Positions 1 to 6,199 of a stretch of 12,806 bases of DNA are shown here, in pieces. A program made the position numbers and the translations under genes. Source of the DNA: Dehalococcoidia bacterium (GTDB lineage: Bacteria; Chloroflexota; Dehalococcoidia; Dehalococcoidales; RBG-16-60-22). Where the stretch lies: assembly GCA_030615655.1 (NCBI GenBank), contig JAUWYU010000028.1:1-12806 (forward strand), in the 5' to 3' direction. The notes under the pieces were generated by a model. That model had not been told where the DNA came from and searched no databases. It was given only the letters and a program-made list of their open reading frames with translations. Position 1 is the first letter of the stretch. Every line of letters begins with the position of its first letter.

Positions 1-184
1 CTTCGCCCAGCATACCCTGGAATATATTGATATGCTCCCGCTCCATATTGGCCAGGTCCTGAAAGACAGCCCTGGTCGTTTCATTATCGGTCGATTTGGC
101 CATGATGTCGTAGAAGGTACTTCCCCTCCTCTCGATACCGATGGCTATGTTAATCAGCTCGCCGCTGGAGAAGACGATAGACAT
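1..184 (-). CDS. Ferritin-like (rubrerythrin-type) protein, 3' end cut by window edge
   Basis: Only the first 61 residues are present, because the gene runs off the left edge. The visible part has the first half of a ferritin-like four-helix diiron domain: Glu18 in an IGIERRGSTFYD helix and an E48-R-E-H51 (ExxH) metal pair in the next helix. In this superfamily these residues bind the two irons, which act in peroxide reduction or iron oxidation. Two ATG codons are adjacent (187 and 184). The second is preferred because the GAGGAGG Shine-Dalgarno at 191-197 is 6 bases upstream of it but only 3 from the first. It follows the double ferritin gene on the same strand after a 100-base gap, so it is probably the last visible member of the iron/redox operon. 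Subfamily cannot be fixed without the C-terminal half; a rubredoxin domain could follow outside the window. Confidence 0.8.
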   Translation of the reverse strand, partial: MSIVFSSGELINIAIGIERRGSTFYDIMAKSTDNETTRAVFQDLANMEREHINIFQGMLGE

Positions 185-284
185 CATAAACCTCCTCAAT
201 TGCCTGTATGGATAGTGAAGCCGTTAGTCTTGGTGAACTTTATTTCGTTTTTCCCTGCTCCTTTTTCGTCTCCTGATTTCTCCG

Positions 285-1127
285 CTACTTCCCTTCCTCT
301 TCCTTCAAAAGGTCGTTAAAGACGTCAATATGGTATATTTCATTGTCCCTTATCCGTATGAGCAGTTCCCTCAGGCCGGCATCGTCCACTTCCTTGGCAG
401 CTTTGTCATAGGCTGCTGCGACTTCCTTCTCAATCTTGATATCTGCCTTAAGCATATCGGCCGTCCGGGTGGACTGGTCAGGCTTGGTGTGCTCGATTCT
501 CGGACTGCCGCCGCCGTCAATCACCTCTTCGGCCAGCCAGCCCAGGTGCTGCATCTCGTTGATAGCCTGGTCTTCCAGCTGCTTCTTGGCTTCGTGGTTC
601 TTGGTCATATACGAGTGAAACAGGTACTGGAGGACAACCGTGTACTCGTGCTCAATGCCCCAGTTCAATGTCTTGGCGACACTGTCCTTGCGGTCACCCC
701 GGATATCTTTCATCCCTTCCTTCTTTGATTTCTCAACGAAGTGCTTGAACTGAGCGTGATGTGCCTCTTCATCAGCCAGGATGCGCTTTAATAACCTTTT
801 AATTTTCGGGTCATCAATCACCCCGATATGCTCCTTATACTGGCCTATAGCACCTTCTTCAAGCAGTACGTTATTCCCCATCCAGTCGGGCACTGATTCA
901 CCGCTCATGCGCATGGTGCCCCTTTTCAGACTGGGGATGCCGCCCAGTTCAACTATCGTCTCTGCCAGCCAGTCCAGGTGTCGCATTTCCTCCCGGGCGG
1001 CGGCTTCAATCTCACAGGCCATCTCGCCTTCACCTATGCCATAGGCATGGCTCAGGTACTGAATAATGGCTCCATGCTCGTCCTGGAGGTCGGTATTCAG
1101 TAGTTCGATTATTTTCTCTTTCTCCAT
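285..1127 (-). CDS. Tandem double bacterioferritin-like protein (two diiron domains)
   Basis: This 280-residue protein has two complete ferritin-like four-helix domains (about 1-135 and 153-275) joined by a short charged linker. Each half is about the length of one ordinary bacterioferritin-like chain. Domain 1 shows the ligand set Glu17, Glu47, His50, Glu90, Glu120 and His123. Domain 2 shows Glu161, Glu191, His194, Glu233, Glu263 and His266. Both second helices carry E-M-x-H (Met48 and Met192), the position of the haem-ligating Met52 of E. coli bacterioferritin. The likely role is iron oxidation/storage or peroxide scavenging in the cytoplasm. There is no signal peptide. The ATG is well placed after GGAGGTGA. 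It lies 66 bases downstream of the PAS gene and is probably co-transcribed with it. The diiron assignment is firm; haem binding and cage formation are inference. Confidence 0.85.
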   Translation of the reverse strand: MEKEKIIELLNTDLQDEHGAIIQYLSHAYGIGEGEMACEIEAAAREEMRHLDWLAETIVELGGIPSLKRGTMRMSGESVPDWMGNNVLLEEGAIGQYKEHIGVIDDPKIKRLLKRILADEEAHHAQFKHFVEKSKKEGMKDIRGDRKDSVAKTLNWGIEHEYTVVLQYLFHSYMTKNHEAKKQLEDQAINEMQHLGWLAEEVIDGGGSPRIEHTKPDQSTRTADMLKADIKIEKEVAAAYDKAAKEVDDAGLRELLIRIRDNEIYHIDVFNDLLKEEEGK

Positions 1128-1193
1128 GGGTCACCTCCGTGGTTGCTGTTAAAAGCTAAGGAGTTTCCTTTATCATATAAACTATCAACTTCC

Positions 1194-1583
1194 TCAATAC
1201 TCCAGCAGCCTCTTCTCTCCCTCGATTTGCTTTATCTCGGTGATGTCCTGCCCGACTTCCAGTGTCCCCAGATACTTGCCGTCTTTATCCCTCACGGCGA
1301 AATACCTTATATAAATTTTCCTCCCTTTAAGGTCTATCCAGAACTCCACGAAGTCCCTTTTACCGCCTTTCAAATCAGACAGTACACTGTTTACCTTGTC
1401 CACGCTTTTCGGCGGGTGGCAGTCCTGGGCAGTCTTGCCAAGTACCGAGGGTGGCCGTTTGAAGACTCTCGTTTCGTGTTTATTCCAGAATTTGACCGTG
1501 TCGTTCTCGTCAACGAAAGCTATATCGACCGGTATCGTTTCCAGGATTCCTGCTATCTGCTCCTTACTCAGGTTCTCTATCAT
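1194..1583 (-). CDS. Single-domain PAS sensor protein (DUF438 C-terminal type)
   Basis: This 129-residue protein is essentially one PAS domain. It resembles the C-terminal PAS domain of DUF438 proteins, with a DCHPPKS motif (Cys55, His56) after the first helices, an FWIDLKGRKIYIRYFAVRD strand pair, and an end of YLGTLEV..DITEIK..EGEKRLL. There is no kinase, GGDEF, DNA-binding or membrane part, so it must pass its signal to a partner or act as a small cofactor-binding protein. An in-frame GTG at 1592 lies inside the Shine-Dalgarno GAGGTGA (1589-1595). The ATG at 1583, 5 bases after that site, is therefore taken as the start. The Shine-Dalgarno overlaps the rubredoxin stop codon, so translation of the two genes is probably coupled. 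Redox or haem sensing is suggested only by the neighbours and the conserved Cys-His. Confidence 0.85.
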   Translation of the reverse strand: MIENLSKEQIAGILETIPVDIAFVDENDTVKFWNKHETRVFKRPPSVLGKTAQDCHPPKSVDKVNSVLSDLKGGKRDFVEFWIDLKGRKIYIRYFAVRDKDGKYLGTLEVGQDITEIKQIEGEKRLLEY

Positions 1584-1593
1584 ATTTATCACC

Positions 1594-1758
1594 TCAATCT
1601 TCTATTTTCTCAAAGTCGCTCTTGGGAGCGCCGCAGGTGGGACACACCCAATCTTCGGGTAATTCTTCAAACGGTGTCCCCGGCTCGATATCGCCCTCGG
1701 AGTCTCCCAGTTCCGGGTCGTAGACATAGCCGCAGACGGTGCATTCGTACTTTGCCAT
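1594..1758 (-). CDS. Rubredoxin
   Basis: This is a 54-residue small iron protein with the two rubredoxin knuckles C6-T-V-C9-G-Y and C39-P-T-C42-G, the conserved YVYDPELGD segment, and PEDWVCP before the second knuckle. The four cysteines hold one iron that carries single electrons between a reductase and partners such as rubrerythrin, superoxide reductase or flavo-diiron proteins. Length is typical of a stand-alone rubredoxin. The ATG at 1758 follows AAGGAGG by 11 bases. An in-frame GTG three codons earlier is too close to that site to be favoured. It stands between sufB and the PAS gene in the redox operon. It may serve the rubrerythrin-like protein at the head of the operon, which lacks its own rubredoxin domain (inference). 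Confidence 0.96.
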   Translation of the reverse strand: MAKYECTVCGYVYDPELGDSEGDIEPGTPFEELPEDWVCPTCGAPKSDFEKIED

Positions 1759-1827
1759 TTCAGTCACTGCCTCCTTCGTTTCTTTTAATAGAAATTTGGG
1801 GCAGGCCCGGACGATAAACCTGGTCGC

Positions 1828-3063
1828 CTACATCACCTCTTTTTCGCTGGCCTCTACCGCCCGTTTGAGTTCATCGCTCAGTAACGGCGGCAGTCCCTCG
1901 ATATCTACGCGGAGGAAGCCCCTTACTATGGTAGCCGTAGCTTCATCCCTGGTCAGGCCTCTGGCCATCAGGTACTCCACCTCCTCCTCGGCAATCTTGC
2001 CGACGGCCGCTTCGTGCGACAGGTCGATGCCGGGCAAAGTCCCTCTAAGCTCGGGAATGGCATGAATATTGCCCTTTTCACCCAGAATTAAACCGCGGCA
2101 TTCAAGGTGTCCCTTGACCTCCGGTGCATTACCTTCTATATAACCGCGGGCGGTGATATCCCCGCCGGTAGTGATGGCGCGGGTGACGATTTCGGTACGG
2201 GCGCCCTTGGCATTGAGGATTACCCTCGAACCCACGTCCAGTGACGACCCCTCGCCCGCTACCATGATACTGTTGTATCGTACCGTGGCGTTTTCACCCT
2301 CGCATCTGGCAGTAGGATACATTTGCAGGGAACGCACCGGCTTCATCAGCAGATAGTTGCTCATGAAAAGTCCGTCTTCTTCAATGATGGCGGCGGTGCG
2401 GGGCCGTACGGCTGTTTCCGGACTCCAGCTGTGTATCATGGTAAAGGTAACCTTGGCTCCCCGCTTGATATAGAACTCGGAGACCCCCAGGTGCAGTCCG
2501 GCTTCTTCTTTGGTAGTCGTAGTACAGCCGGTAATGATATGCAGTTCCGAATCCTCCTCGGCAATAATGATATTATGCACGTTTTGCACCAGTTTCTCTT
2601 TAGCCAGGTAAAGGCAGGCCTGCACCGGAAAGACCGTTTTCTGGCCGGGCAGAGCCCTGATGAAATACCCGTTATACTGGTTCAATTCGATATTGGCGGT
2701 ATACTTGTCCTGGTCCACGGCGACCGCCTGCCACCAGTATTCCGCAAACCAGTCATACTTCTCCATGGCCTGGCTGACCGGCATCACTTCCACGCCGTCC
2801 TGACTGACGGAACTGTGTACCGGCGTATTGTCCATCTGGATATAGGTGCCCGACCTCTGGCTGGTGTCATCGAGCATGACGCCGGCGCCGAGCATCCGCT
2901 CTTTGGCCTTAGCCGGGAACTGGGAGGGGTCATCACGATAGGCGTGCTTATCATCCGAGCTGACATATTTACTCAGGTCGATGTCCTCGCCGAGGGGGGC
3001 TGTCTTATTGACAGCCGCTTTCGCCTTATCCTTGTAGCTCCCGGACTTATCTGCTTTACTCAT
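1828..3063 (-). CDS. sufB: SufB-type Fe-S cluster assembly scaffold (SufB/SufD family)
   Basis: This 411-residue SufB/SufD-family protein makes up the scaffold of the SUF system, on which Fe-S clusters are built and then passed to target proteins. The right-handed beta-helix core spans about residues 130-345. The C-terminal region has Cys322 and the pair His350-Glu351 (DLSHEAAVGKI), 28 residues apart. This matches the spacing of E. coli SufB Cys405 and His433-Glu434, so it is the SufB rather than the SufD type. It is shorter than the roughly 495 residues of E. coli SufB, as in archaeal and minimal systems. Its ATG overlaps the last 8 bases of sufC. No sufD, sufS or sufU is seen in the window, so a SufB2-SufC2 complex is likely. 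The N-terminal 25 residues are Lys-rich and not recognisable. Confidence 0.92.
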   Translation of the reverse strand: MSKADKSGSYKDKAKAAVNKTAPLGEDIDLSKYVSSDDKHAYRDDPSQFPAKAKERMLGAGVMLDDTSQRSGTYIQMDNTPVHSSVSQDGVEVMPVSQAMEKYDWFAEYWWQAVAVDQDKYTANIELNQYNGYFIRALPGQKTVFPVQACLYLAKEKLVQNVHNIIIAEEDSELHIITGCTTTTKEEAGLHLGVSEFYIKRGAKVTFTMIHSWSPETAVRPRTAAIIEEDGLFMSNYLLMKPVRSLQMYPTARCEGENATVRYNSIMVAGEGSSLDVGSRVILNAKGARTEIVTRAITTGGDITARGYIEGNAPEVKGHLECRGLILGEKGNIHAIPELRGTLPGIDLSHEAAVGKIAEEEVEYLMARGLTRDEATATIVRGFLRVDIEGLPPLLSDELKRAVEASEKEVM

Positions 3064-3811
3064 GTGTCGGCACCCTCCCCAGGTAGCATTTTATACACTC
3101 GCCATAACCTTTCTCCCTGATTGTCGCCAGCATCTCGTGAGGGTCGCCTGTACAGCCGATAGTGCCGTCGCACATGACATAGCCTGTGCGGGCATTAACG
3201 TAGTCCAGGATATGCCCGGTATGGGTTATAATCAGCCCCATGCACTTGCGGTACTGTATCGGGCAGTTCTTCTCCAGGAGGTCGTTCATCAGCTCGCCAA
3301 TCAGGACTATGTTCACCAGGTCCACGCCTGATTCCGGTTCGTCCAGCAGTGTTAGTTCCGGTTTCTGTGCCAGCAGCTGCAACAATTCGGAACGCTTTAT
3401 TTCCCCTCCCGAAAATCCGTAGTTGATGTCCCGCTCCAGAAACTCGCTCAGGTCGGTCTTATCCGCCAGTTTATCAATGGTGTCCCCATCACCGCTTCCC
3501 TTGAGGCAGGCCGCCACCATGTCACGGGTCTTGACGCCCCGCACCACCGGCGGCCGCTGGAAGGACATGCCGATGCCCAGCCGCGCCCTCTCATCAACCG
3601 TTAAACTGGTTATGTCCTTCCCTTTGAAGGCAATACTGCCCTTGGTTACCCTGTACTTGGGGAAACCCATTATGGCCATAAGCAAAGTGCTTTTGCCGGC
3701 TCCGTTGGGACCGAAGAGAACATGGGTCTCGCCCATCTGTATGTTCAGGTTCACATCGTGTATGATTTCTTTGTCCTCTACGGCCACGGATAGGTCTTTA
3801 ATCTCAAGCAT
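3056..3811 (-). CDS. sufC: SufC ABC-type ATPase of Fe-S cluster assembly
   Basis: This 251-residue soluble ABC ATPase powers conformational change of the SufB scaffold. Walker A is GPNGAGKST (34-42), the Q-loop glutamine is Gln85 in MSFQRPP, the ABC signature is FSGGEIKR (133-140), Walker B ends in LLDEPESGVD (Asp157, Glu158), and the switch histidine is His197 in ITHTGH. The ESGVD after Walker B and GFSGGE are typical of SufC rather than transporter ATPases, and no permease gene is nearby. The C-terminus has E-C239-I-K-C242, a CxxC not expected in E. coli SufC. The ATG follows GGGGTG by a few bases. It lies 43 bases after the rubrerythrin-like gene and overlaps sufB by 8 bases, indicating coupled translation of the pair. 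Confidence 0.96.
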   Translation of the reverse strand: MLEIKDLSVAVEDKEIIHDVNLNIQMGETHVLFGPNGAGKSTLLMAIMGFPKYRVTKGSIAFKGKDITSLTVDERARLGIGMSFQRPPVVRGVKTRDMVAACLKGSGDGDTIDKLADKTDLSEFLERDINYGFSGGEIKRSELLQLLAQKPELTLLDEPESGVDLVNIVLIGELMNDLLEKNCPIQYRKCMGLIITHTGHILDYVNARTGYVMCDGTIGCTGDPHEMLATIREKGYGECIKCYLGRVPTHE

Positions 3812-3854
3812 ATCTCACACCCCTGTCATAAATTTTAGTACCTTTACCTCGTTT

Positions 3855-4385
3855 TTAGCCACCGTCGAAAGACGTGTGTTCCTTCTGCACAAACCAGGCC
3901 GCCGGGTCTTTGAGAAATTCGTAATAGTCAAGAAGAACTCTATGATGTTCGCCCTCCTGGACGGCTAAAGCCTCGTAGAATTGCCTTTCGGCATCGTAGC
4001 TGGCCAGGCCGCCCTGTCTTTTATAAAAATCATAGGTCTCATTCTCCATAGCCATCGCTGTCTGTACAGCATCAAGCTCGGCAGGCATAGCCTTTATGCC
4101 GGAATCCATTTCCTCGAGGGCTCTGGCAAATATCGTCCTCAGACCTCTGCCGCCGTCAGAATGGAATTCCTGACCGGGCCAGCCTCTCTCGACACTGATA
4201 TTTTTATAAATCTCCTCAAACACCTGCCGGTGTTCATCTTCTTCCGCGGCCAGCTTCACCAGCAGCTTCTTGCCCAGTTCATTATTACTTGCCTGGCTGG
4301 CTTTCAGGTAGAATTCCTTGCCATCAATTTCCATCTGGATGGCGGCCTTAAGGGCTCCGAGGGTCTTGTCCTGCTCCGTCGTCAT
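3855..4385 (-). CDS. Rubrerythrin-like diiron protein without rubredoxin domain
   Basis: This 176-residue protein contains a rubrerythrin-type ferritin-like domain. Expected diiron ligands are Glu19 (MEIDGKEFY), Glu49-x-x-His52 (AAEEDEH), Glu114 (MENETYDFY) and Glu144-x-x-His147 (VQEGEHH). Rubrerythrins reduce hydrogen peroxide in the cytoplasm of anaerobes. The usual C-terminal rubredoxin domain is absent. Instead the protein ends with AAWFVQKEHTSFDGG, a tail I associate with rubredoxin-less members of the family. A strong GGGGAGGTGG Shine-Dalgarno precedes the ATG. It is the first gene of the leftward operon, about 57 bases from the predicted transcription start, with sufC following after 43 bases. 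The separate rubredoxin gene further down the operon could supply electrons (inference). Confidence 0.9.
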   Translation of the reverse strand: MTTEQDKTLGALKAAIQMEIDGKEFYLKASQASNNELGKKLLVKLAAEEDEHRQVFEEIYKNISVERGWPGQEFHSDGGRGLRTIFARALEEMDSGIKAMPAELDAVQTAMAMENETYDFYKRQGGLASYDAERQFYEALAVQEGEHHRVLLDYYEFLKDPAAWFVQKEHTSFDGG

Positions 4386-4448
4386 ACCACCTCCCCTTGC
4401 TCAATCAATAAATAGCGCTTCACTTGGTAAACCTGTGTTGTGTAACGG

Positions 4449-4477
4449 ATAATAAACCTAAATCATGCCCCTGTCAA
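4449..4477 (-). promoter_or_regulatory. Sigma-70 type promoter of the iron/redox operon
   Basis: Reading leftwards, a perfect -35 TTGACA (4472-4477) is followed by exactly 17 bases and a -10 TATTAT (4449-4454, five of six to consensus). Transcription would start near 4442 and give a leader of about 57 bases before the rubrerythrin-like gene. Two direct copies of AGGTTTA occur, one overlapping the -10 and one about 25 bases further on; whether they bind a regulator is unknown. Confidence 0.8.
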
Positions 4478-4552
4478 TATATCTTGGTACTGCCGGTTTT
4501 CGCTCTATGTGATAAAAGTAGCATAAGCAATCATAGCTTGCATCTTCATTAA

Positions 4553-4567
4553 AAGTATATCATACTT
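4553..4567. promoter_or_regulatory. 15-base palindrome, possible operator
   Basis: AAGTAT, three bases (ATC), then ATACTT form a perfect inverted repeat in the middle of the divergent spacer, about 76 bases upstream of the leftward -35. The size and symmetry fit a site for a dimeric regulator. It does not match the PerR or Fur consensus closely enough to name the protein. AT-rich DNA yields such repeats by chance at times. Confidence 0.35.
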
Positions 4568-4648
4568 GTATCGTATAACCCATCAGTTGAATTCGGGCAA
4601 TGTAGTTGCGCTTCGTTTTAAGTGACGCCTTTAATTTATAAGTACATT

Positions 4649-4663
4649 ATTCAGATGCTGAAT
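4649..4663. promoter_or_regulatory. 15-base palindrome upstream of the 100-residue gene
   Basis: ATTCAG, three bases (ATG), then CTGAAT form a perfect inverted repeat 30 bases before the start codon at 4694. It has the same 6-3-6 geometry as the palindrome at 4553 but a different sequence. It could be an operator or a small hairpin in the leader. Confidence 0.35.
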
Positions 4664-4693
4664 TAGATTCTTTGAGCAGGGGGAGACAGTATC

Positions 4694-4996
4694 ATGACAG
4701 GACGAATAAGCCTTTCCGTTAATGATATGCCTGTTGACCTCGACTACTTTGTCCAGGAGTATATTGACCATGTTATCGGCGGCATTTTGGCCAGCCTGAA
4801 AGATACCGGGGAAATAGAGAACCTGGAGCTTACAATCGACAACGAGGGACAGGTCAAAATAACCCTGAATAATTCTGATGTCCCGCTTAAGGATTTCCCC
4901 GGTGAGATAATAAGGAGCACCGTTGAGGGCATGGTCTCAACCCTGAAAGGAGTGGACGAGGTAATCAATCGACTGCAGATAACCATCGGCAGTTAA
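4694..4996 (+). CDS. Hypothetical small acidic protein, 100 residues
   Basis: I do not recognise this protein. It is a soluble, acidic, cytoplasmic-looking chain of 100 residues without cysteine, signal peptide or membrane segment. It alternates strand-like and helix-like segments: an N-terminal RISLSVNDMPVDL strand, a long helix around 18-36, a strand pair around 43-58 (ENLELTIDNEGQVKITLN), a second helix around 67-90, and a final strand (RLQITI). This gives a possible alpha/beta fold with near-repeated halves, both of the helix-then-LxI-strand kind. The ATG follows GGGGGAGA at good spacing, supporting a real gene. It is the only plus-strand gene between two leftward operons. Its stop is 17 bases from the convergent stop of the UPF0280 gene, so it is monocistronic. 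Confidence 0.75.
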   Translation: MTGRISLSVNDMPVDLDYFVQEYIDHVIGGILASLKDTGEIENLELTIDNEGQVKITLNNSDVPLKDFPGEIIRSTVEGMVSTLKGVDEVINRLQITIGS

Positions 4997-5013
4997 ATGC
5001 AGAAGCCGACCAT

Positions 5014-5739
5014 TCAGACTGACGTTTCACACAGCTTTATCTCCCCCCGGACGCCTATACTATCACCTTTGATAATAACCAGTCCCCTTAAACCACTAAT
5101 GCTCTGACTGAATTTAATGGCACCTTCTATATCATCGGCCTGTTTGACCCGATTGCCGATAGCCGTCGCTGCGGCGTCAGCCAGGGTAGCCGAGGCCGAA
5201 AGGACAACCACGGCATCGGCCTTGCCGTAGCTGAGGGAATGTCCCACCGTCCCCGATGAGGTGCAAATTCCAAGAGGCGTGTCCTGGGCATTGATTTCCA
5301 GTCCGAGCTTCCCCGTCAACGGTGAATCCCCGGCGTATATGCCGACAGTCCTTTTCCTGAGGCTTTTGATATAGATATCGCCCCCGTTCTCCACGATTAT
5401 CTCCGGCGAGAAGGTGAGCAGCTCACCGCCGACAAACTCGGCTATGGCGCCGGCAACGGAAGCCATGGGGCCAACCCCGGTATCCTGGCCTGCCTGCGCC
5501 ATCTGCTTGACGATTTTCGGAGCATACCTGGGGATAGGGAGGGGCTCAAGTGACGTCATGAAAGCAGGGTTCTGCTTGATATAACCCTCCAGCTGGTATC
5601 GGTATTTCAGCACCAGCCTCTGGGCTTTTCTCTGAAGGTTGGCCGTAGCGCGAATGTATAAGTCGGTTTCTTTAACGGCTACGTTGAATGACACCAGGTC
5701 TGTGCCTTCAATCCAGTGCCGGTACGTTCTCGGTTCCAT
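5014..5739 (-). CDS. UPF0280 / COG2122 ApbE-like protein of homocysteine synthesis
   Basis: This 241-residue protein belongs to UPF0280 (COG2122), which has an ApbE-like fold. Family landmarks are the start YRHWIEGTDLVSFNVAVKET, GVGPMASVAGAIAE (about 88-101), ENGGDIYI (about 117-124), and CTSSGTVGHSLSYGKADAVVV with ASATLADAAATAIGN. In Desulfovibrio and methanogens COG2122 genes are linked genetically or by position to the DUF39 and NIL-ferredoxin genes for homocysteine formation from aspartate semialdehyde. The exact chemistry of this partner is not settled as far as I know. It is the last gene of a three-gene operon, 23 bases after the NIL-ferredoxin stop. The ATG has only a weak upstream GGAAA, and no in-frame alternative lies before the preceding stop, so coupled translation from upstream is likely. 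Confidence 0.9.
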   Translation of the reverse strand: MEPRTYRHWIEGTDLVSFNVAVKETDLYIRATANLQRKAQRLVLKYRYQLEGYIKQNPAFMTSLEPLPIPRYAPKIVKQMAQAGQDTGVGPMASVAGAIAEFVGGELLTFSPEIIVENGGDIYIKSLRKRTVGIYAGDSPLTGKLGLEINAQDTPLGICTSSGTVGHSLSYGKADAVVVLSASATLADAAATAIGNRVKQADDIEGAIKFSQSISGLRGLVIIKGDSIGVRGEIKLCETSV

Positions 5740-5762
5740 AAAAACGGGTTTCCATTACTCTA

Positions 5763-6173
5763 TCAGAAATGCACTTCCATCGCCCTCGGCGGACAGGCGG
5801 GAATGCAGAGTCCGCAGGCGATGCATTTGTCATTATCGAATAGTACTATCCTTGTTTTTGGCTCTAGCTTAAAAGCGCCGGTGGGGCACACGGTCACGCA
5901 GGCGCCGCAATTGGTGCACCTTTCCTCGTTGCGCGTAATGTCCTGGCTGAGTGCCTGAATCTTCACGCCGGCTTTAATCAGGAAATCTATGCCCTTATCG
6001 TATTCCTTCTGGTCCCCTTTTAGTTCCAGCACCAGCAAGCCCTCTTCTTCGGGAGTAATGGAAGCCTTCAAAATATTAAATTCCAGGTCGTAGTCTTTGA
6101 CCAGCCGGTATATTATCGGCCGCTCCACCAGACGCCTGGGAAAATGTAGTACTATTCGTTTCGATACAGCCAT
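5763..6173 (-). CDS. NIL domain / double 4Fe-4S ferredoxin, homocysteine synthesis
   Basis: This 136-residue protein has an N-terminal NIL domain (about 1-78, RIVLHFPRRLVERPIIYRL, as in the regulatory part of methionine ABC transporters). A bacterial-type ferredoxin with two [4Fe-4S] sites follows: Cys86, Cys89, Cys92 and Cys96-Pro, then Cys117, Cys120, Cys123 and Cys127-Pro. Homologues such as Methanosarcina MA1822 work with the DUF39 protein to put reduced sulfur onto aspartate semialdehyde, probably supplying electrons. An in-frame GTG at 6182 lies within the Shine-Dalgarno GAGGTG (6180-6185). The ATG at 6173, six bases downstream, is the better start. It sits 26 bases after the DUF39 stop and 23 bases before UPF0280, the usual order for this pathway. 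Confidence 0.93.
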   Translation of the reverse strand: MAVSKRIVLHFPRRLVERPIIYRLVKDYDLEFNILKASITPEEEGLLVLELKGDQKEYDKGIDFLIKAGVKIQALSQDITRNEERCTNCGACVTVCPTGAFKLEPKTRIVLFDNDKCIACGLCIPACPPRAMEVHF

Positions 6174-6199
6174 TATCCACACCTCTATTTCACCGGACT

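Larger units (their letters stand above)
4386..4693. other. AT-rich divergent intergenic region
   Basis: This 308-base stretch separates the leftward redox operon from the rightward 100-residue gene. It holds the leftward promoter at 4449-4477 and two perfect 6-3-6 inverted repeats (4553-4567 and 4649-4663). A rightward promoter must exist if the 100-residue gene has its own transcript, but I see only weak candidates, such as TTTAAT or TATAAG around 4630-4642 without a good -35. No coding region was seen. Confidence 0.6.

Noticed and set aside
1143..1817. A 224-codon plus-strand open frame
   Set aside because: It lies antisense across the rubredoxin and PAS genes, both clear families with good start sites. 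Its translation has low-complexity, unnatural composition.
2323..3120. A 265-codon plus-strand open frame
   Set aside because: It is the mirror of sufB; long antisense frames are expected opposite GC-biased coding sequence.
5708..5755. A 15-codon frame (ATG at 5755) overlapping the UPF0280 start
   Set aside because: It has no Shine-Dalgarno and is in a different frame from the real gene; probably chance.
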